A stretch of DNA of 64,000 bases from contig CM065176.1 in assembly GCA_033026295.1 (NCBI GenBank), positions 12,441,945 through 12,505,944 on the forward strand, given 5' to 3'. The notes under the pieces were generated by a model that was not told the origin of the DNA, did no database searches, and saw only the letters and a list, made by a program, of their open reading frames with translations. The DNA is from Channa striata. Lineage: Eukaryota > Chordata > Actinopteri > Anabantiformes > Channidae. Each line of letters begins with the position of its first letter. The first letter of the stretch is position 1. This document shows positions 9,288 through 23,249 of the stretch, piece by piece. The position numbers were made by a program, and so were the translations under genes.

Positions 9288-11139
9288 CCTATGTCCTCGT
9301 GGATGTCCGTAGATAGATTCTCACGTATCCTTCAGAGTTGTGTCATATCTGATCAATACCTGATGATGACAAAGATTTTCAAAGCTTCACCTTCTTTCCA
9401 GAATTTTTGCCTCATTGATGATAAAAACTCTTTGTGTTTGGGTGTGATCTTATCTGCCAGTCACAGATGCAAAAACATGCGCAACTTTCAGCGTGTTTAC
9501 ATCTAGCAGGTGTTTGCCTGTGTTTGGCCCAGGTAGAAGGATGGACAGGTGAGCAAATACAGGCTGCGGCAGCTGTGTTTCAAACCGCACATACTCATGT
9601 AAGGAGAAGCACTCTGCAACTGGCCTGGAGTTTAAATCTGTAAATGCGAACAGTCAGTGTTATCGTGCATCTGCAGCCGTTGTAGTAAAATTACTTTGTA
9701 CATCTGATTTTAAAGCATTTTTGCATCTGGATAAAATGCGGCTTGAACAATTTTTCAAATTGTATAAAAGCACAAATTGTTTCTGTTCCAAGCTTTACCC
9801 GTTTTCTTCACCTTCATCTCAACAACTCTGATTAAATCTGACCTGACAGGTTGAACGAGGTCACCCACACCTCTAGAGAGTTCATTTAAATTTCTTATTC
9901 GGCCATGAAATTCACAAAATGTCCTTTGAGTGTATCCAATTTGTGTTTGAGAGCCATTTCAAAAATGTCAAGTTGTTATCACGACCCTCCAGGCATATAG
10001 AAGCCATTTCCTTACAACTTCTCTACTCTTGGATGTGAAGTACGTCCGGCCGGGTTGGTGTGTGAGTGAGCATGCACGTGCCTATTTATGCTTGTGTGTT
10101 TGCTCTTGGAGACAGATGTCCAAATAAACCCTTATAAAGCTAGAACATTTTCTGATTTATGAGAAAAGGCTGGTAAAAGTGGGAGGACTTTGTTTTTTAG
10201 CATTGAACTGCCTGTTCTGTTCTCCACTCTAATAATGTTTCAGTGACTACAGACAGATTACTACTGGGCCCACCCCAGCTAAAAATGCAGGGTTTTTTTA
10301 CAATGCTGTTTGGTGCTTTGGATAAAATCATTTCATCTACTGCTATGTTAGTTTTTTGAAATGAATGGGCTGTTTTTTCAAAATGACCCCAGGGCATTAA
10401 AGTGACAGCAAAACACCATAATTAGGGCAAAGTGTCGTTACACAAGAAATATCAAGAAACATCAGGAACATTAGGAAGAGACCTACGTTATAAACAGTAC
10501 AACAATGTGATTACCTGAAATATTCTGATCAGGAAATCAATGTAAAGACACTTAGGTGAGACAATGAGGGCCATCGCATACGGCTGTAACCCTGTAAGTG
10601 ACTCCATTAGGCAACATGATAACATCATACTGTACTTGAGAGATGTTTTCTTCCTGCTCTTACAGACAGATAAAACTTCATTACAGCATCTCTATCTCTA
10701 TGACTTAGTCATCAAAGACCCAGCCTTTTTCCATCACAGCTAAGAAAGAAAACATGGCCGCGAGCTTCACTTGTGCCGTTTCACGATTTGTCATGAGGAC
10801 AAATCAATGTGTAGTATTGACCCAGGACAGACTGGGATATCAAATAAGCAGCAGTTTGACTCAGCCTATTATAATCAATATGTAAACCGTGGCAGAGGTT
10901 CCCCAGTCCCACAGTTTTAGGTAAAACTGTGCTGGTACAGTATGTACCTGGGAAAGCACATGAGAATAGATGAAGTCTGCTGAAGCAAATGACTTTTCTA
11001 ATGACACCAGAACTCTATCATTTATTGAGGTCATGATAAATACTCTTCACAGTAATGTTTAACACACAGTAGTAACCTGTTGCATTTCCGGTTTTAAACA
11101 GGTTGAATAACATTTACTTTCTTTAGTTTTTAATTTTAG

Positions 11140-11410
11140 GAAATGCAGCAGCCGACACTGTTGTTGTGTCTCCAAAGACAAATGGTGTTTGAGCTTTTAG
11201 TCATGGTGAATCATTGGACAGGTGAAGGTAAGTGAACATGATACTTCCTCTGGGTGAAGGCTTGTGTGAATTTAAAGCTCGACACCGAATGTATAATTCA
11301 TAAGGGTCATGTCTAGTCATTGATGGCCACTGGCAACTGCTTTGCATGGTAACATCATACAAAGGCACTGAACTAATGTTAAAATACATGAATATGATGT
11401 TAAAGGTCTC
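11140..11410 (+). repeat. Diverged direct repeat, copy 1
   Basis: It shares ordered blocks with 16155-16410: tttagtcatg, ggtaagtgaac, atgcttcctct-like, ctggcaa, ttttgcatggtaacatcata-like, aatatgatg and ttaaaggtct. The order and spacing are the same, with many substitutions and small gaps. It contains no open frame of note. It may be an old segmental duplication or two copies of an unnamed repeat. Confidence 0.8.
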
Positions 11411-11514
11411 AGAGGCATATGTTATGTTAATTATTTATTTAAAATGTAGTATCTGTTCCTTCATAATCAGAAGCAACTAAAATGGCCATGGAGTTTATCA
11501 AAAGAAAGTCATAA

Positions 11515-12260
11515 TGACAATATCCTTGCAAAAGTTTGTTACCCCCTTTATGAAATGTTCTCTAACACTTTGTGTGTCCTCCCTTTGTTTTTAGAACCTC
11601 CTCCAGCCTCTCAGGATAACCTCTGAGCAGCGTTTCTATCCTTTCTGGGGTGATTCTTCATGGCATAATTGTTCCAAGTCTGCTCAAATGTTGGGTGTCT
11701 GCCATGCACAGCCTTCTTCAAATCTATTTACTGTTTTTATCAGGTTTTAAACCACTTCTTACTTGACTTTGCTTGGTTTTCTGACTGTTGTTTGAGAATC
11801 AACAGCTTCTTAATTTTTAGCTTTTTGGCGGAAGAATTCATTCTTCCTTCAACGTTATGCAGAGCTCCATTGCCTGATGCTGATCTAAACCCCCAAATCA
11901 TGACAGAGCAACCAGCATGTTTTACTGTGGGAATGGTGTTTCCTCTCCTCACCACGCGTCTGCAGACATAATCTTGTTCCAAAACTCATTTGATTTGTTA
12001 ACGTGCTCCTAAGCAAATTCTAAGCTTGGTGGGTTATGTCTAGACCTTGCTCGAATGTGGAAATGTAGGCTTATATTGTTTTTACCTTTAAGGATCTTTT
12101 CAGGTCCTTTGTTTTGGATTCTTACATAGATTTCCAGCACATTTTCCACCCCCTCTTAAAAGTATCTTTTCACTTTTTGGAAAAGACTCTTCCATTTCTG
12201 GATTTTGATCTTTAAGACTGGTACTGGTATCTGTAAATGTGGTGAAATATTGTTATATCT
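11515..12260 (-). mobile_element. Tc1-like transposase relic
   Basis: On the minus strand around 11980-11860 the peptide RGNTIPTVKHAGCSVMIWGF followed by GNGALHNVEGRMN is a clear match to the catalytic-core region of Tc1 transposases (NTIPTVKHGGGSIMLWG type). A degraded QxDNDPKH-like segment and KWFKT follow. Further toward 11520 are a weak C-terminal segment and a terminal acaaacttttgcaagg motif. Stops and deletions make it inactive. Borders are approximate. Confidence 0.8.
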
Positions 12261-14992
12261 TTCACCAGCTTTATGAAAGTTTAATTTCATTCAAGGCCTT
12301 CTGAAAGCTTGTTTTACTGATCTGATTTTTGTTGCTGCTCTCAGGAAACTGCTTGAGACTGCCCCTGGAAATCTACTCACTTACAAAAGGAAAGTATAAA
12401 GCCAATTTAACACACTTTATGGAACTTACCAAGCAAAAAGTTTTTTACAGATAAGATAAGACATCTGGTTTTACATATCGAATTTAATTACCAAAGACTT
12501 TGAAATGCAAACTTTTGCACTTTTCTTTATTTTACCTTCATTTCATACACTCCGAGGCCATTTTTATTCTAATAATGAACACTTGTTCTAGCTGATTGCG
12601 CATTTGGTATTATGTTGATAAAAAACATTCTTTGCTTTTTTCAGTCATTTTGAAATTAAAAGTAATTTTTAAAATAAACAATGTTGTAAATGCTTAGGAA
12701 CCGAGAAGGCTAGCTGCTAAACTGTGAAAGCAAAATACAGTATGTTCCATTCTTGCTTGATAGCATTTCAGCAGCTCAGAAATGTAACGCCTCCTTTGTC
12801 ATTTGTTTTGCCTATAATGTGCAGAATGTTTTCCAAGACCTACGCGTATTGCTCTGCATCAATGGTACATTAAGAGATATGCAAGTCATCTATGCCATGT
12901 GCATAAGGCATCCCCACCCCATCATTGACGCTGGCTTTGAACTGTGTGCTGATGACAAGTCAGATCCTGTTAGATGTTAAGGCGACAGAAAAGTCAGAAC
13001 AAAGTAAAGTTTTCCATTTCAATTTATATATGTTTTGAAGGTTTAACTTCTTGTGTTAACTGACAATAGTTTTTGGAAGTGTAGTTCTAAGTTCATGCAC
13101 TGCTGTCCTCTAGAGAATTGTGTCAGTTGCGAATACAGTAGGGTCTTAGGTCCGAAGACCACAGCCATTCAGTATTGGGTTTTGGCCTTGTCTCTCACAT
13201 ACAGAGATTTCTTTGCATTCTCTAAATCTTTTAATCATATTATGAAATGCAGATAATAAAATAAAATCCCCAAACTTCTTAGCAAGTCAGAGAGGTTAAA
13301 CCTAAGAGCCATGTGCTCCACATCATATACTACGTTGTGTATTTTTGAATCTGTCTTTATATGTTCCTTCTATTCACACTAATAAGGCCTGCATTAGTAG
13401 ACCTCCCTAATTGTTATTCAGGGATACTGGAGAGAGTCAAAGAGCCAAACACTATTTTTTTTGACAGGCATAGAAAGTAATTAGATCCAGCAGATGCCAC
13501 GTGCAACAGCTGTGGCGGTAATATGCTTCTAGGATAGAGGGCTACTCATCTGGCAACGTGAGCTCTGCTTTAAAAAGTCTGTTTGATATTGTGACCGCAG
13601 CAAAGTAGGTAGTTACCGGCACAGGAGACAATGAAACAAGGGGCTTGTTTGCAGAGAAAAGAGCAGGTGTGGAAACACACCCCTGTGACTGTGGATGCTG
13701 CACAGAGTACACAGTCTGATCAAAAGCAGGGTTTGACGACACCCCCGATCAAAGTGCTGTACTTTATGTATTTCACTGTAAAGCATATTTTTCTCAATCT
13801 GTTTTAGTCTTTGCTACGACTTTTCAGGGTGACCAAATCTTTCTAAATGTTATTTGCAGAGGCGTAAATATAACATACAATATGTGTGCATAGACAAGTA
13901 CATAATTGCTGTAGCCTGCGACATTGTTTGACATTTTAGTCTCAAACAGCATTTAGCAAAGCATAATTTGACAGAACTGAAATTGTTTTTTAAACGGTTT
14001 ATTTTGCTGCAGATGTTGCTGATGCTTTTGAAATAGGTAGTGCAAGCAGGTTTGTTGTGCAGCCTGAATCTGAAAAGTGGGAAATTTCACATTAACCTGA
14101 GCTTTGGCCTCACACAGCTGTGTAAAAAAGAGCAAAGGAAAAGCAATGAAGCACTGTAATGGAGTCAGAAAGAGGAATAAAGCACAAATAACTGAGTGAC
14201 CAAGGTGTACAGGTACAGAAAAGTCTGACTCAAGGGACAGGATTATCTTGTTGAGTTATGAAAAACAGGACTTAATTTTATCTTGCAAGCCTACAGTTTT
14301 CATGGGGAAGCTGCCTGTTTGCAATCTAATTTCTCTCTTAGACACAAGAATGGTGTGACCAGGGAATTCCTAGGGAGCAGGGAGACTGGGGAATCTAGAG
14401 TTTGGACACAGAATAACATCGGCTCAGGAAAGAACCAGTCTCAGAGGAACTATTCTATAAAACCCAGTTCTGTTACAAAAATAATAACACATGCATGTAT
14501 CGAATATAATCAATACAATCGATACTTTGATGTGTAAGGTGTCTGAGAGTCTACAATGACTTTCAAGAATGACTTTACTTGCCTTGTTTTATTTTATAGT
14601 GTGGTAACATTTAACATGTTGAAAAAATTTGTGAAGGGATTCTCACATAAAGAATCAAAATACAGAAAAAAAAAACATTATATTTTTTTACTTCGCAGAC
14701 ATGCTGTGCTGTAATCTGGCTTTCTCTAGAAGAGTCTCAGATGGCAGATATTAACATCTACTTAGAATAACTCTTACATGGTTTAGGGAAATTGTCTGTA
14801 AATGTGTTCTTACCTGCAGGACTTTGGTAGAAATCCACAAAGAAATGTCATGTTACCTTGTCTGTGGAGAATGACGTGGGCGAGCTCTTTTAGTTTTGTC
14901 CATGTTACGCTCAATTCAGTGAAGACAGTGGAGCAGACAGAGAAGCAGAAAGTAACCTGACGTTGATGTTGCCCCTCCTCTGACAAGAACCA

Positions 14993-14999
14993 GTGTGTG

Positions 15000-15031
<32 letters not shown>

Positions 15032-15037
15032 CGTGTG
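14993..15037. repeat. TG microsatellite
   Basis: Interrupted (TG)n of about 45 bases with two GCG interruptions, in the chrm2-gnai1 intergenic region. Confidence 0.95.
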
Positions 15038-16154
15038 AAAGAGAGGCTGACAGAGGAGTAGGGAGGGGTTATGGGGGCTATTAGCTACTGGTGTATTGAA
15101 TCCCTTAAGCCAGGGTCACAGATTTGAATAAACAAGAGACAGAGAGAGAGAAGAGAGAAGGTTTGATTAAGGACCATGGAGAGCACTGGCCTCTCCAGCA
15201 CGAACACATGTCCTCTTGCCTTACACACCCGTAAGCAGTCACGTGTGAAGAGTGTCTGACTGTCCATGGAATGAAATAAAACGGTAATGCACTATTAAAA
15301 ACAGGACAAAAGATGAGGGTCGCACCGTTATTTTGCTGCTGCAGGACGTTAACCTTTAAAACTATGTTGTTTTGACCTTTCAACCAAACCAGTGATGCAG
15401 TCTGGCCCAGTTGGAGGATGACCTTACTTTGATGGAATTACTACAGAGAATAATGGTCCCTCACCTCAAAACAATTTGCAAATAAAACTAATAATCTAAC
15501 AGATCCAAGCCGGGCATTTTAATATGTTTTGTTGATGATATGTGCTTGACCCGGTCCAGATTGACGGCACACTGATTAGTTGTTAGCAAGACTGGGCTGT
15601 TATTTGGTTTCTAATAAAACTCTTTTAATGAAAGACTTTTTCTGTATAATCACTGTGCCTGTGCTATTTCATATTTACAGTTGACTAATTCTAATATTTG
15701 ATTGTATTGTTTTAGAAAACTGTTCTGGTTTCATGACCATTATCTTCACTTATACTATTTAATCATTTGTCTTGAGCCCAGACCAATATGAGGCATCGAC
15801 CAGGGACCGAGACATAATTTCATCTGTGATGTTAGACACAGGATGCAGCCCCAACCCAGTGTGTTTCCAAAGAGGAATTACTTTTAAGTTTTCTTCACCA
15901 TCTTTCCAGCCACCTTTTTATTTGGTTGCTCATCATGCTCATTCATTCTTTATTGTGTCTTTACTTACAGCACATAATAAAACTAATGATAAATCAATAG
16001 TAATAATAACTGGATTTTTTAACATAATAGTTTTAACATGATTTTAAACAGAATATGTACTAAAATGTGAGTTTACCAATAAAATGTGTGCTACATATGT
16101 GTTGAACTATAGAACAAAACAGGTTAAATGACATTTAATGTATATTAATATAGG

Positions 16155-16410
16155 AAGTGCAAAAAGTGGCACTGGCACAGTCTCTCTGTCAGCATATGTC
16201 TTAGCATTTAGTCATGATGATTTATTTTTATTCAAAGGTAAGTGAACGTGATGCTTCCTCTAGGTAATAGCTTATGTGAATTAAAAGCCTGACACAGAAT
16301 GTAAAATTAACGAGTCATGCTGGCCACTGGCAATAGTTTTGCATGGTAACATCATATAAGGGTATAGAACTAGTGTCTACATCTATAAATATGATGGTTA
16401 AAGGTCTGTT
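16155..16410 (+). repeat. Diverged direct repeat, copy 2
   Basis: Partner of 11140-11410 in the same orientation about 5 kb away. The best-kept blocks are aaaggtaagtgaacgtgatg, ggccactggcaa and tttgcatggtaacatcata. See the finding for interpretation. Confidence 0.8.
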
Positions 16411-18943
16411 TTATTAATGGGCTTCATCTTCAGTTTAAAGGTCAAATATATGCAATTAGAAATGTGTTTAAAGTTATTTCACATTACATTCACGCCATAT
16501 ATGTACAAACACAAACAATCTTTGTCATTAAAGTGCACACACCAGTTTTTCTCTTGGCCATGTGGATTCTGCAAGCCTAACATCATTAATTCAAAAGAAT
16601 AATACATCTCTTAGTGTCTCAGTAGTAGCAGCAGTAAGAAAAAACCCTCATTCATAAGTTGCCATAGAGGCTGAATTTACACAATGAATAAAAACATAGT
16701 TAACAATTAGGCTCTCTCCTTTTCACTTAAAGAAAAGCCTCAAGGCTGAGGGGGAAATTAGGTCATCTAGCTGAGAGAGCAGCTGAGCCAAACACAATAA
16801 CAGTTCTCAAACACTTGAGACAAGACTGTCTTGCGTTCTCTGAAATGAACTGGTGCGTTCAGTTATCAACAAAGCTGGAGAATTCAGAAGAAAATCCCAC
16901 TGTGTTTGTCTTCCTTTGCACAGTCTCCAGATTTGTTTTCCTCTGAGCGTACACTACATCATGTGCTAAATGGGTTGACGTTGATGACAGTTACTGTAAG
17001 TCTTCTCTAGGCCTGGAGCGAATCGTGACATTATAATCTCTTCTGATGATTCATCAAAGACCATGTCTCTGCTGGCACTGATATTACCTCTAAATAAATT
17101 AAGCTGTGGTCTCATCCACTACGGTTAGATTCACGGTCACAGAGCTGCAAACTTTGCAAAAAAAAAATTACATTATTTTCCTGCTGTTCTGCCATGCCTA
17201 GAAAGAAAACTAATTCCTTGTACTGCATGTTAAAAAATATATTTCCCAAATTGTTCCTATGTTTCCACTTAATAACCTTCCTTCTCGTTTGGACACAAAA
17301 TAAACGTAAAACCTACAGTAAAACTGGTAGAAAACAACATAGAGACTTTATAACAAGCTAACACAAGCACGATGTGCGGGCATAAACAAAACAAATTAAC
17401 AAAATTTTCAGCATACATTTTATTTGAAAATAACAAAAGTGCTTTTTGTTTTCTAAAATAATGCCAATGTTAAAATAATGTGGATAATGGTCAGCCGCAT
17501 TACATTTAGCTGTTTTCTTCTCTATTCTTTTATTTTGGACAAATTTACATGGATTGTAACGTCCTAATAATCTCTACGATGAGCACAGAGTAGTATTTAA
17601 CTCAGCACTCATTAATTTACAACTAACTTTGCTCTCACCAAAGAGCTGACTGTTGCTCCTCAGCTTCGCTCATCAAATACTCTTGCTCCCATTTCAAATT
17701 CAAATCAGCTTGTGCAGCGTGATCTGGTATAACAGTATTAGGTGTAATGTGAATCATCTACAGTTGAGAAACAAATTTTCTGTAATTTTACATTTGGTTT
17801 TTTGTGGAAAAATGCTGTTAGTTGCTGTAATTGTTTTACAACCACGATGCATTGTAATATAACAGAACAAAAAGTTACTTTAAAATTATACTATAAAAAT
17901 TAGAACAATTTGTATGTTTGACAGTTTTTCCTCTTTTGCTTGGTCACAGACTGTTAAACAGAAACGCCATTTGTAGTTGGACACAGCTCACTATCTAGTG
18001 AGAAGCTATAGTTCTTCACTTCAACCCAATAAATGTTCTGTATATTAAATCCATTGGTCACCTGCTTTATTGTTTCCATCTGTGCTGACTGATTCATGAC
18101 TCTGCTGCCATCTGGAGGACTAATAGGCTTCATTTCTCTCCCAAAACTCCTCATACAAGCAGATAGACATGCAAGACAAGCATCTCTTCTTTACAGCATT
18201 CACACCTATAGTTAGTGAGAATGTGTCTAGAGATTTTCTCAGTGTTAAACCGTGCATAATCACTGTATGTAGTATCAAAACTGTTTAAATCCATAACTAA
18301 TTTGATATTCCTAATAAAGCTTATCCATCTGTCGGTGTGTCTTCTTTATACAAACCAGCGACCGTCCAGCTGTGAGGTGGCAGCATTAACCACTTCAGCC
18401 CCATGCTGCCCTATTGCAGCCTATTGCAAATCAGATAAATGTCCATATTAAAAAAGCATTTACAAAAAAAAAAACATGTTAGAAATATGAAAATTAAGAT
18501 CCACTGTTGGTTAGAAAATAACAGGAAGATCACGATCACTTACCCTTTTAAAAGATAACATACACAAGATAACGAAAAAATTAAACAAAACAAAGCAAAA
18601 ACAAAAAAATTATAAAATTTCTGTATGAATAATTTTATGGATTGTGCACAGATTTTTTTTTACAGTTTTATTGTTATGGGCACAAAAGACCACCTGATGT
18701 GCTCCTTCTCAGAGGTTTCAGTGAAATGAGTCTGTGGATGAATGAGCATCTGCCACCATTCAATGTAGATAATATCTCAGGTGTGATATAATGTTTTAAA
18801 CAGAACAGAAGTGATGGTACAGTAGATGAAATGTTTTGCAGCTGTGTGTGCAGAACACAAACACCACACACACAATATTTGTAAAGTTATTCTGTCTTGT
18901 GTCTCTCTCTCTCTGTCTCTCTTGCTTTACATCTATTTTTTCT

Positions 18944-19162
18944 CATTTTACATTTACATTTAGCAGACGCTTTTATCCAAAGCGACTTACAGTAATTTGG
19001 TACATACACAGTGGCAATGGCTGCCACGCAGGGGCAACTAGGGGTTCAGTGTCTTGCCCAAGGACACTTTTGACATGTAGCCAGGATTGGGGATCAAGCC
19101 ACTGACCCTGTGGTCCATGGACAACTGCCTTACCAACTGAACTACAGCCACCAGCCACCATT
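18944..19162 (-). mobile_element. tRNA-derived SINE
   Basis: Read on the minus strand, it begins ggtggctgtagttcagttgg (A-box-like), then has a B-box-like gtcagtggcttgatcccc, the block tgtccttgggcaagacactg, and the tail gtcgctttggataaaagcg followed by gctaaatgtaaatg. That head-plus-tail combination is typical of widespread teleost SINEs. Its short inner open frames are not genes. Confidence 0.85.
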
Positions 19163-20164
19163 TTGTGCTGGTTTTGTATCCTTATGGCCATTTTACATCA
19201 CTCGACACCCTTTTTTTTTATCTCTTTTTGGCTGTTTTATTGAATTTCCAAAACAAGTTAACAGCCACTTGATGCTCAACTGGTCTGGGGACCCACTGGT
19301 TCTGTAATCCACCTGATGGCCTCTCCTGCTCATGTGTTGTACCGCACATGCTCAGCAAAATCTTTCCATGTTCACTGGAAATGGATTGGAAAAAAATTAT
19401 AGCTCTAATTTGCATGATGCAGTGGCCATCTGCAATGGAAATCGTATGTAAAGTGAGGAGATGTATTCTGACCACATCTCAGACCTTTCCCATTATGTTT
19501 ATACAATAAACTATTGGGGATATTATGGTTTATTTAGGGTCAAACTTAATTCTGATCATGCACATGCTCTGCAGAATTACTTTGATAGGATTTTTCTTTA
19601 TATGTGCATCACACATCGTTGCATGAGAGAAATAATGCAGTCTTTTCAAAGCATAATGGGACCATAATAAGCATTATGTATGTCCATTTTTATTTATATA
19701 AACATCTCATGTACAGTCACATTAATAAATAAACAGCAAATTTCAGTAGTACTTTTTAGCCACACAGGGAATTATGTAATCATCTGCCAGTCATTTGAAT
19801 TCTTGGATGTGGTTATGAAGAAAGCTTTACCACAATGGTTAGCTTCCATGCGTGATTTCCATGACAGAGAAGCTTAACACAATAGGACAGTAGGTCTTTA
19901 CTGTCTGTGCAACTGACTATTAGAAAATGTATTGTCTCACTTACATAAAACACAAGTTTAAATATGTTCTGATAAATTCACTGATCTTTCTTTTCTTTTA
20001 TCATTGTCTGTTCTGAACCTGTTTATTTTGATCTGCATCATTATCTTTAAAATTTGTTTGGATTGTGAAACTTTTTAACTACAGATTTTTTTTACATGTA
20101 CTCCACTTGTATATTTAATAAGTATTATACAGTTATGACATTCAGAAGTATCATATTTTTTGCC

Positions 20165-20590
20165 AAGCCAAAGACTTCATAACTTTTTGTTTCTGTTCAT
20201 GACTGACTATAGCTGGTGGCAACTCTATGCCAACAAAACAAGTTTTGTTTGAGATTATTCATGAGACTGACCAGCAGGGCGAAGTTCAAGGAACTGCAGA
20301 TCTGAGAAACAGGAATGTAGATTTACACAATTCAGGAATATCTGCAGCCATTTGTAAACAACTGTGGAGTCACAGATGTTCAGTTCAAAGAACTCATAAA
20401 TCCAGGTTGCTGGGAGCTGGAGTTACTGTCCAAGGTCTAGAAAAGCTGGTTTGAATGGTGAGGAACAACCCAGGAACCATCATAGCACAGGTCTATCATG
20501 AAGTGGTTGCTGCTGAAACACCAGTTTCACTGTCTACAGTCAAGCAAGATTTACACTGACATTAACCCACAGGTTGCAATCAAAGAATGA
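20165..20590 (+). mobile_element. Tc1-like transposase N-terminal relic
   Basis: The plus strand reads CSVQRTHKSRLLGAG, then (after a stop) MVRNNPGTIIAQVYHEVVAA and TPVSLSTVKQDLH. This resembles the paired helix-turn-helix DNA-binding region of Tc1 transposases (xNPxxTxxxLxxxLxxxGxxVSxxTVRRxLxxxG). There are stop codons inside, and no catalytic region follows. Confidence 0.65.
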
Positions 20591-21721
20591 AGCTACAGTT
20601 CTAATCAAACACCTTTAAACAATGACTTCAACAATTTTCAGTTTGCTTTCTGTGGCTTTACGGTGTAAAAATAGATTAATGCTTTTAAACTTCTCTCTGT
20701 CTTCCCTGTATTAAAGTATGTCCCTGCTTCTAGCCTAAAAATTCCTCCACATGACATCACCTGGAGGACTCTTTTGTCATCAGGAGTTCAGATGATGTCA
20801 CCAGGAGGAGCTCTGCAGAAGCAGGTTGACCATGATTCCAAACTCCATAGTATGAGCCACAAGATAACATAATCTGTACTGAAGGTTCCTCGAAGTGATT
20901 TTTCAGTTAGAAGTATTAATTAAAATATTTTAATGTAGGGAAATCAGAGGGAAGTTTAATAGCATTCAGTTACATTGGTGAAGGCATCTTTTCCTGACTA
21001 CGTGGACAAACACAAAGCCTTCTGGTTGACATGTTTTACAACAAAGATTTTAATGTTCCACAATGAAGGAAGGGTTAAATATCAACCCCAACAACATTTC
21101 ACCTACTGTTAAGCACAGTTGGTGTAGCATCAAGCTCTGATCTATTAAATGTAAATACATTTTTAAAAAATAAATGATTAAAAGGTAAAGGAAAAGAAAC
21201 TAAAACATTTAGGGATCTTTTGCATGTATCTTAATATACATCTCATAAGAATTTATTGCCAGATTTTACAATAGTTGAACACTTCAGCACTGTGTCTCAA
21301 TGTCTACAGTCCCCAAGAGGTTTGTTTTTATCAGCTGCTCATGCAAACATGTTACTGAGCATTTGCCACTCATAAAAATGGCTTGCAATGCAAATAAGTA
21401 GTGACAGGATGGATGAGGTATGAGTTATGCGGATCTCTCTCTCTCCCACTCATGCGCTGCATACTCACACAAACCAAATGTTTGACGGTGTATTTGTAGC
21501 TTATTTGCCTGAATTGTTGCCTGAATGTCAGGCTCAAAATGTTTCACTATCTCCCAGAAAACATCTCTAACTTCAAATTGCAAAATTATTAAATGCAATG
21601 AGAAAATGTATGGTTTTTTTGACTCAGTAAATCAAACTTATAATATATAAAACAGTAACTGTGACATAGTAAATAACTATGATGACATACAAAATCAATA
21701 TTTTGACTTTATTTATATTTA

Positions 21722-21965
21722 GGAGTGAGGGGGCAGCAGTGGCTCAGTTTTAGAGCGGCTGCCTGTTGACCATAGGGTCGGAGGTTTGCGCCTTGCTCTT
21801 CATGACCACGTTTCGTAGAATCCCTGGGCAAGACGCCCGACCCACAACAGCCCATCCCCGACTGTGCAGTGCTGGACCCAAGCCCAGTGGAAATTGGGAG
21901 GGAAACATACATGCCACTTTGGCAACCCTGAAATTGTGGGATAAGCTGAAAGGGAGCGAAGTTCA
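21722..21965 (+). mobile_element. tRNA-derived SINE
   Basis: It starts ggcagcagtggctcag with tagagcggctgcc (A-box-like), then agggtcggaggtttg (B-box-like), then ccctgggcaagacgcccgac, and ends in ctgaaattgtgggataagctg. The order matches fish tRNA-head SINEs. The family differs from the one at 18944 in its 3' body. The open frames across it on both strands are spurious. Confidence 0.75.
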
Positions 21966-23249
21966 GACTTTGATGCCCAAAGTATTTTTCTAATATCACT
22001 AGCTGATTTCTCCTTAGTAATGTAAATACAGCTATACAGCAGATATGCAAGAAGTACAACACAAACTCCAAACTCTATAGTGCAAGTACTTGTATAAAAC
22101 ATCACCACAGTTCTTTACTAATATTGTACCTTAAAATACATAATATATTCATTAATAATTGAATTTTCTATTATAGAAACATTGACATGGCAATTAATAT
22201 TTTAAAACATGTTACTCTAAGCTATATTTTATTAAAACATACATAAAACAAAAGGTAAGTTTTAAATATATTCTTAAGAATTTTTCTTCATCTTACCTAC
22301 AATTTTCTGTTGATTGCTTTTCGCACATGCAGTCCTGAAGGACCCCAAACCAGAGGATTAGAGCGCTGATTACAAACTTTAAAAACTGAATGGATTTTTA
22401 ATTTGAATACTGAATTACATGTAAGATTTTAAACAGGAGAAAGACAAAATAACTTATTTTAAACACACATGAGCTTAATTTTGTTCATTGTATAAACATA
22501 AAGTTTATAGTCCAGTTTTGTTCCAGGTGTTCCTCAAAAATGACATTTGAAGTAATACATCCCAATTTATTAACTAATTATGTTATGTATACTAAAGGTT
22601 TTTGAGTCAGTCTCGCCCCTCTTACCAGAGAAGCTTGATTATTTTATATGTTGTAGTAAGTGGGTCGGGGTGGGGGCTATAGCAGATTGGTTTTATGTCT
22701 CATGATAAAACCAGCTGGATTCTAGTTGTATATTGTAGCTAATATAATCAGTTAGTTTCTATCACTCGAAACTGTAGACTCCTAATGACAGTCCTTTACT
22801 TGCCATAGCAATGTCTAATGAATCAACATATCAGGATTTACATAAATCATTCACAATTTGCTTAGATTCTTAGTATTGAAAGCCCACTGACCTTCTAAAA
22901 TACCCATGTTTTTTTATCTGATATGAGTGTTGATTTTATTAAGGATAGTGTAGTCTCAGTTGACTTTCATATATATGTAGTCCACTTGCCAAGGTAAAAT
23001 AAATCAAGTTTGTAATTGTGGGGTCATCATTAAAGGTCTAAAATGCCATTGAATTGTGAAGTGTTTTATTTTTAAGTTCATAATATTCTGTTGGTTGTTT
23101 TTTTCTTTCAAACTCTTTATATATCCCAAAATAAATATATCCCTAAATGATTCCAGACAGCCGTGTTGTGCTGTTGTGAAGTTTAGCTGGACTAATCACA
23201 GTGGACAGTTTATTAATAAGTGAGTTGATACGATTTTGAAAGAAGCTTG

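Noticed and set aside
18836..19191. Several 65-90-codon open frames on both strands
   Set aside because: They fall across the tRNA-derived SINE at 18944-19162.
20740..20800. acctggaggactc resembling part of miR-490, which lies in an intron of human CHRM2
   Set aside because: Only 13 bases match, it is on the strand opposite to chrm2, and the flanks are short direct repeats and do not fold into a microRNA hairpin.
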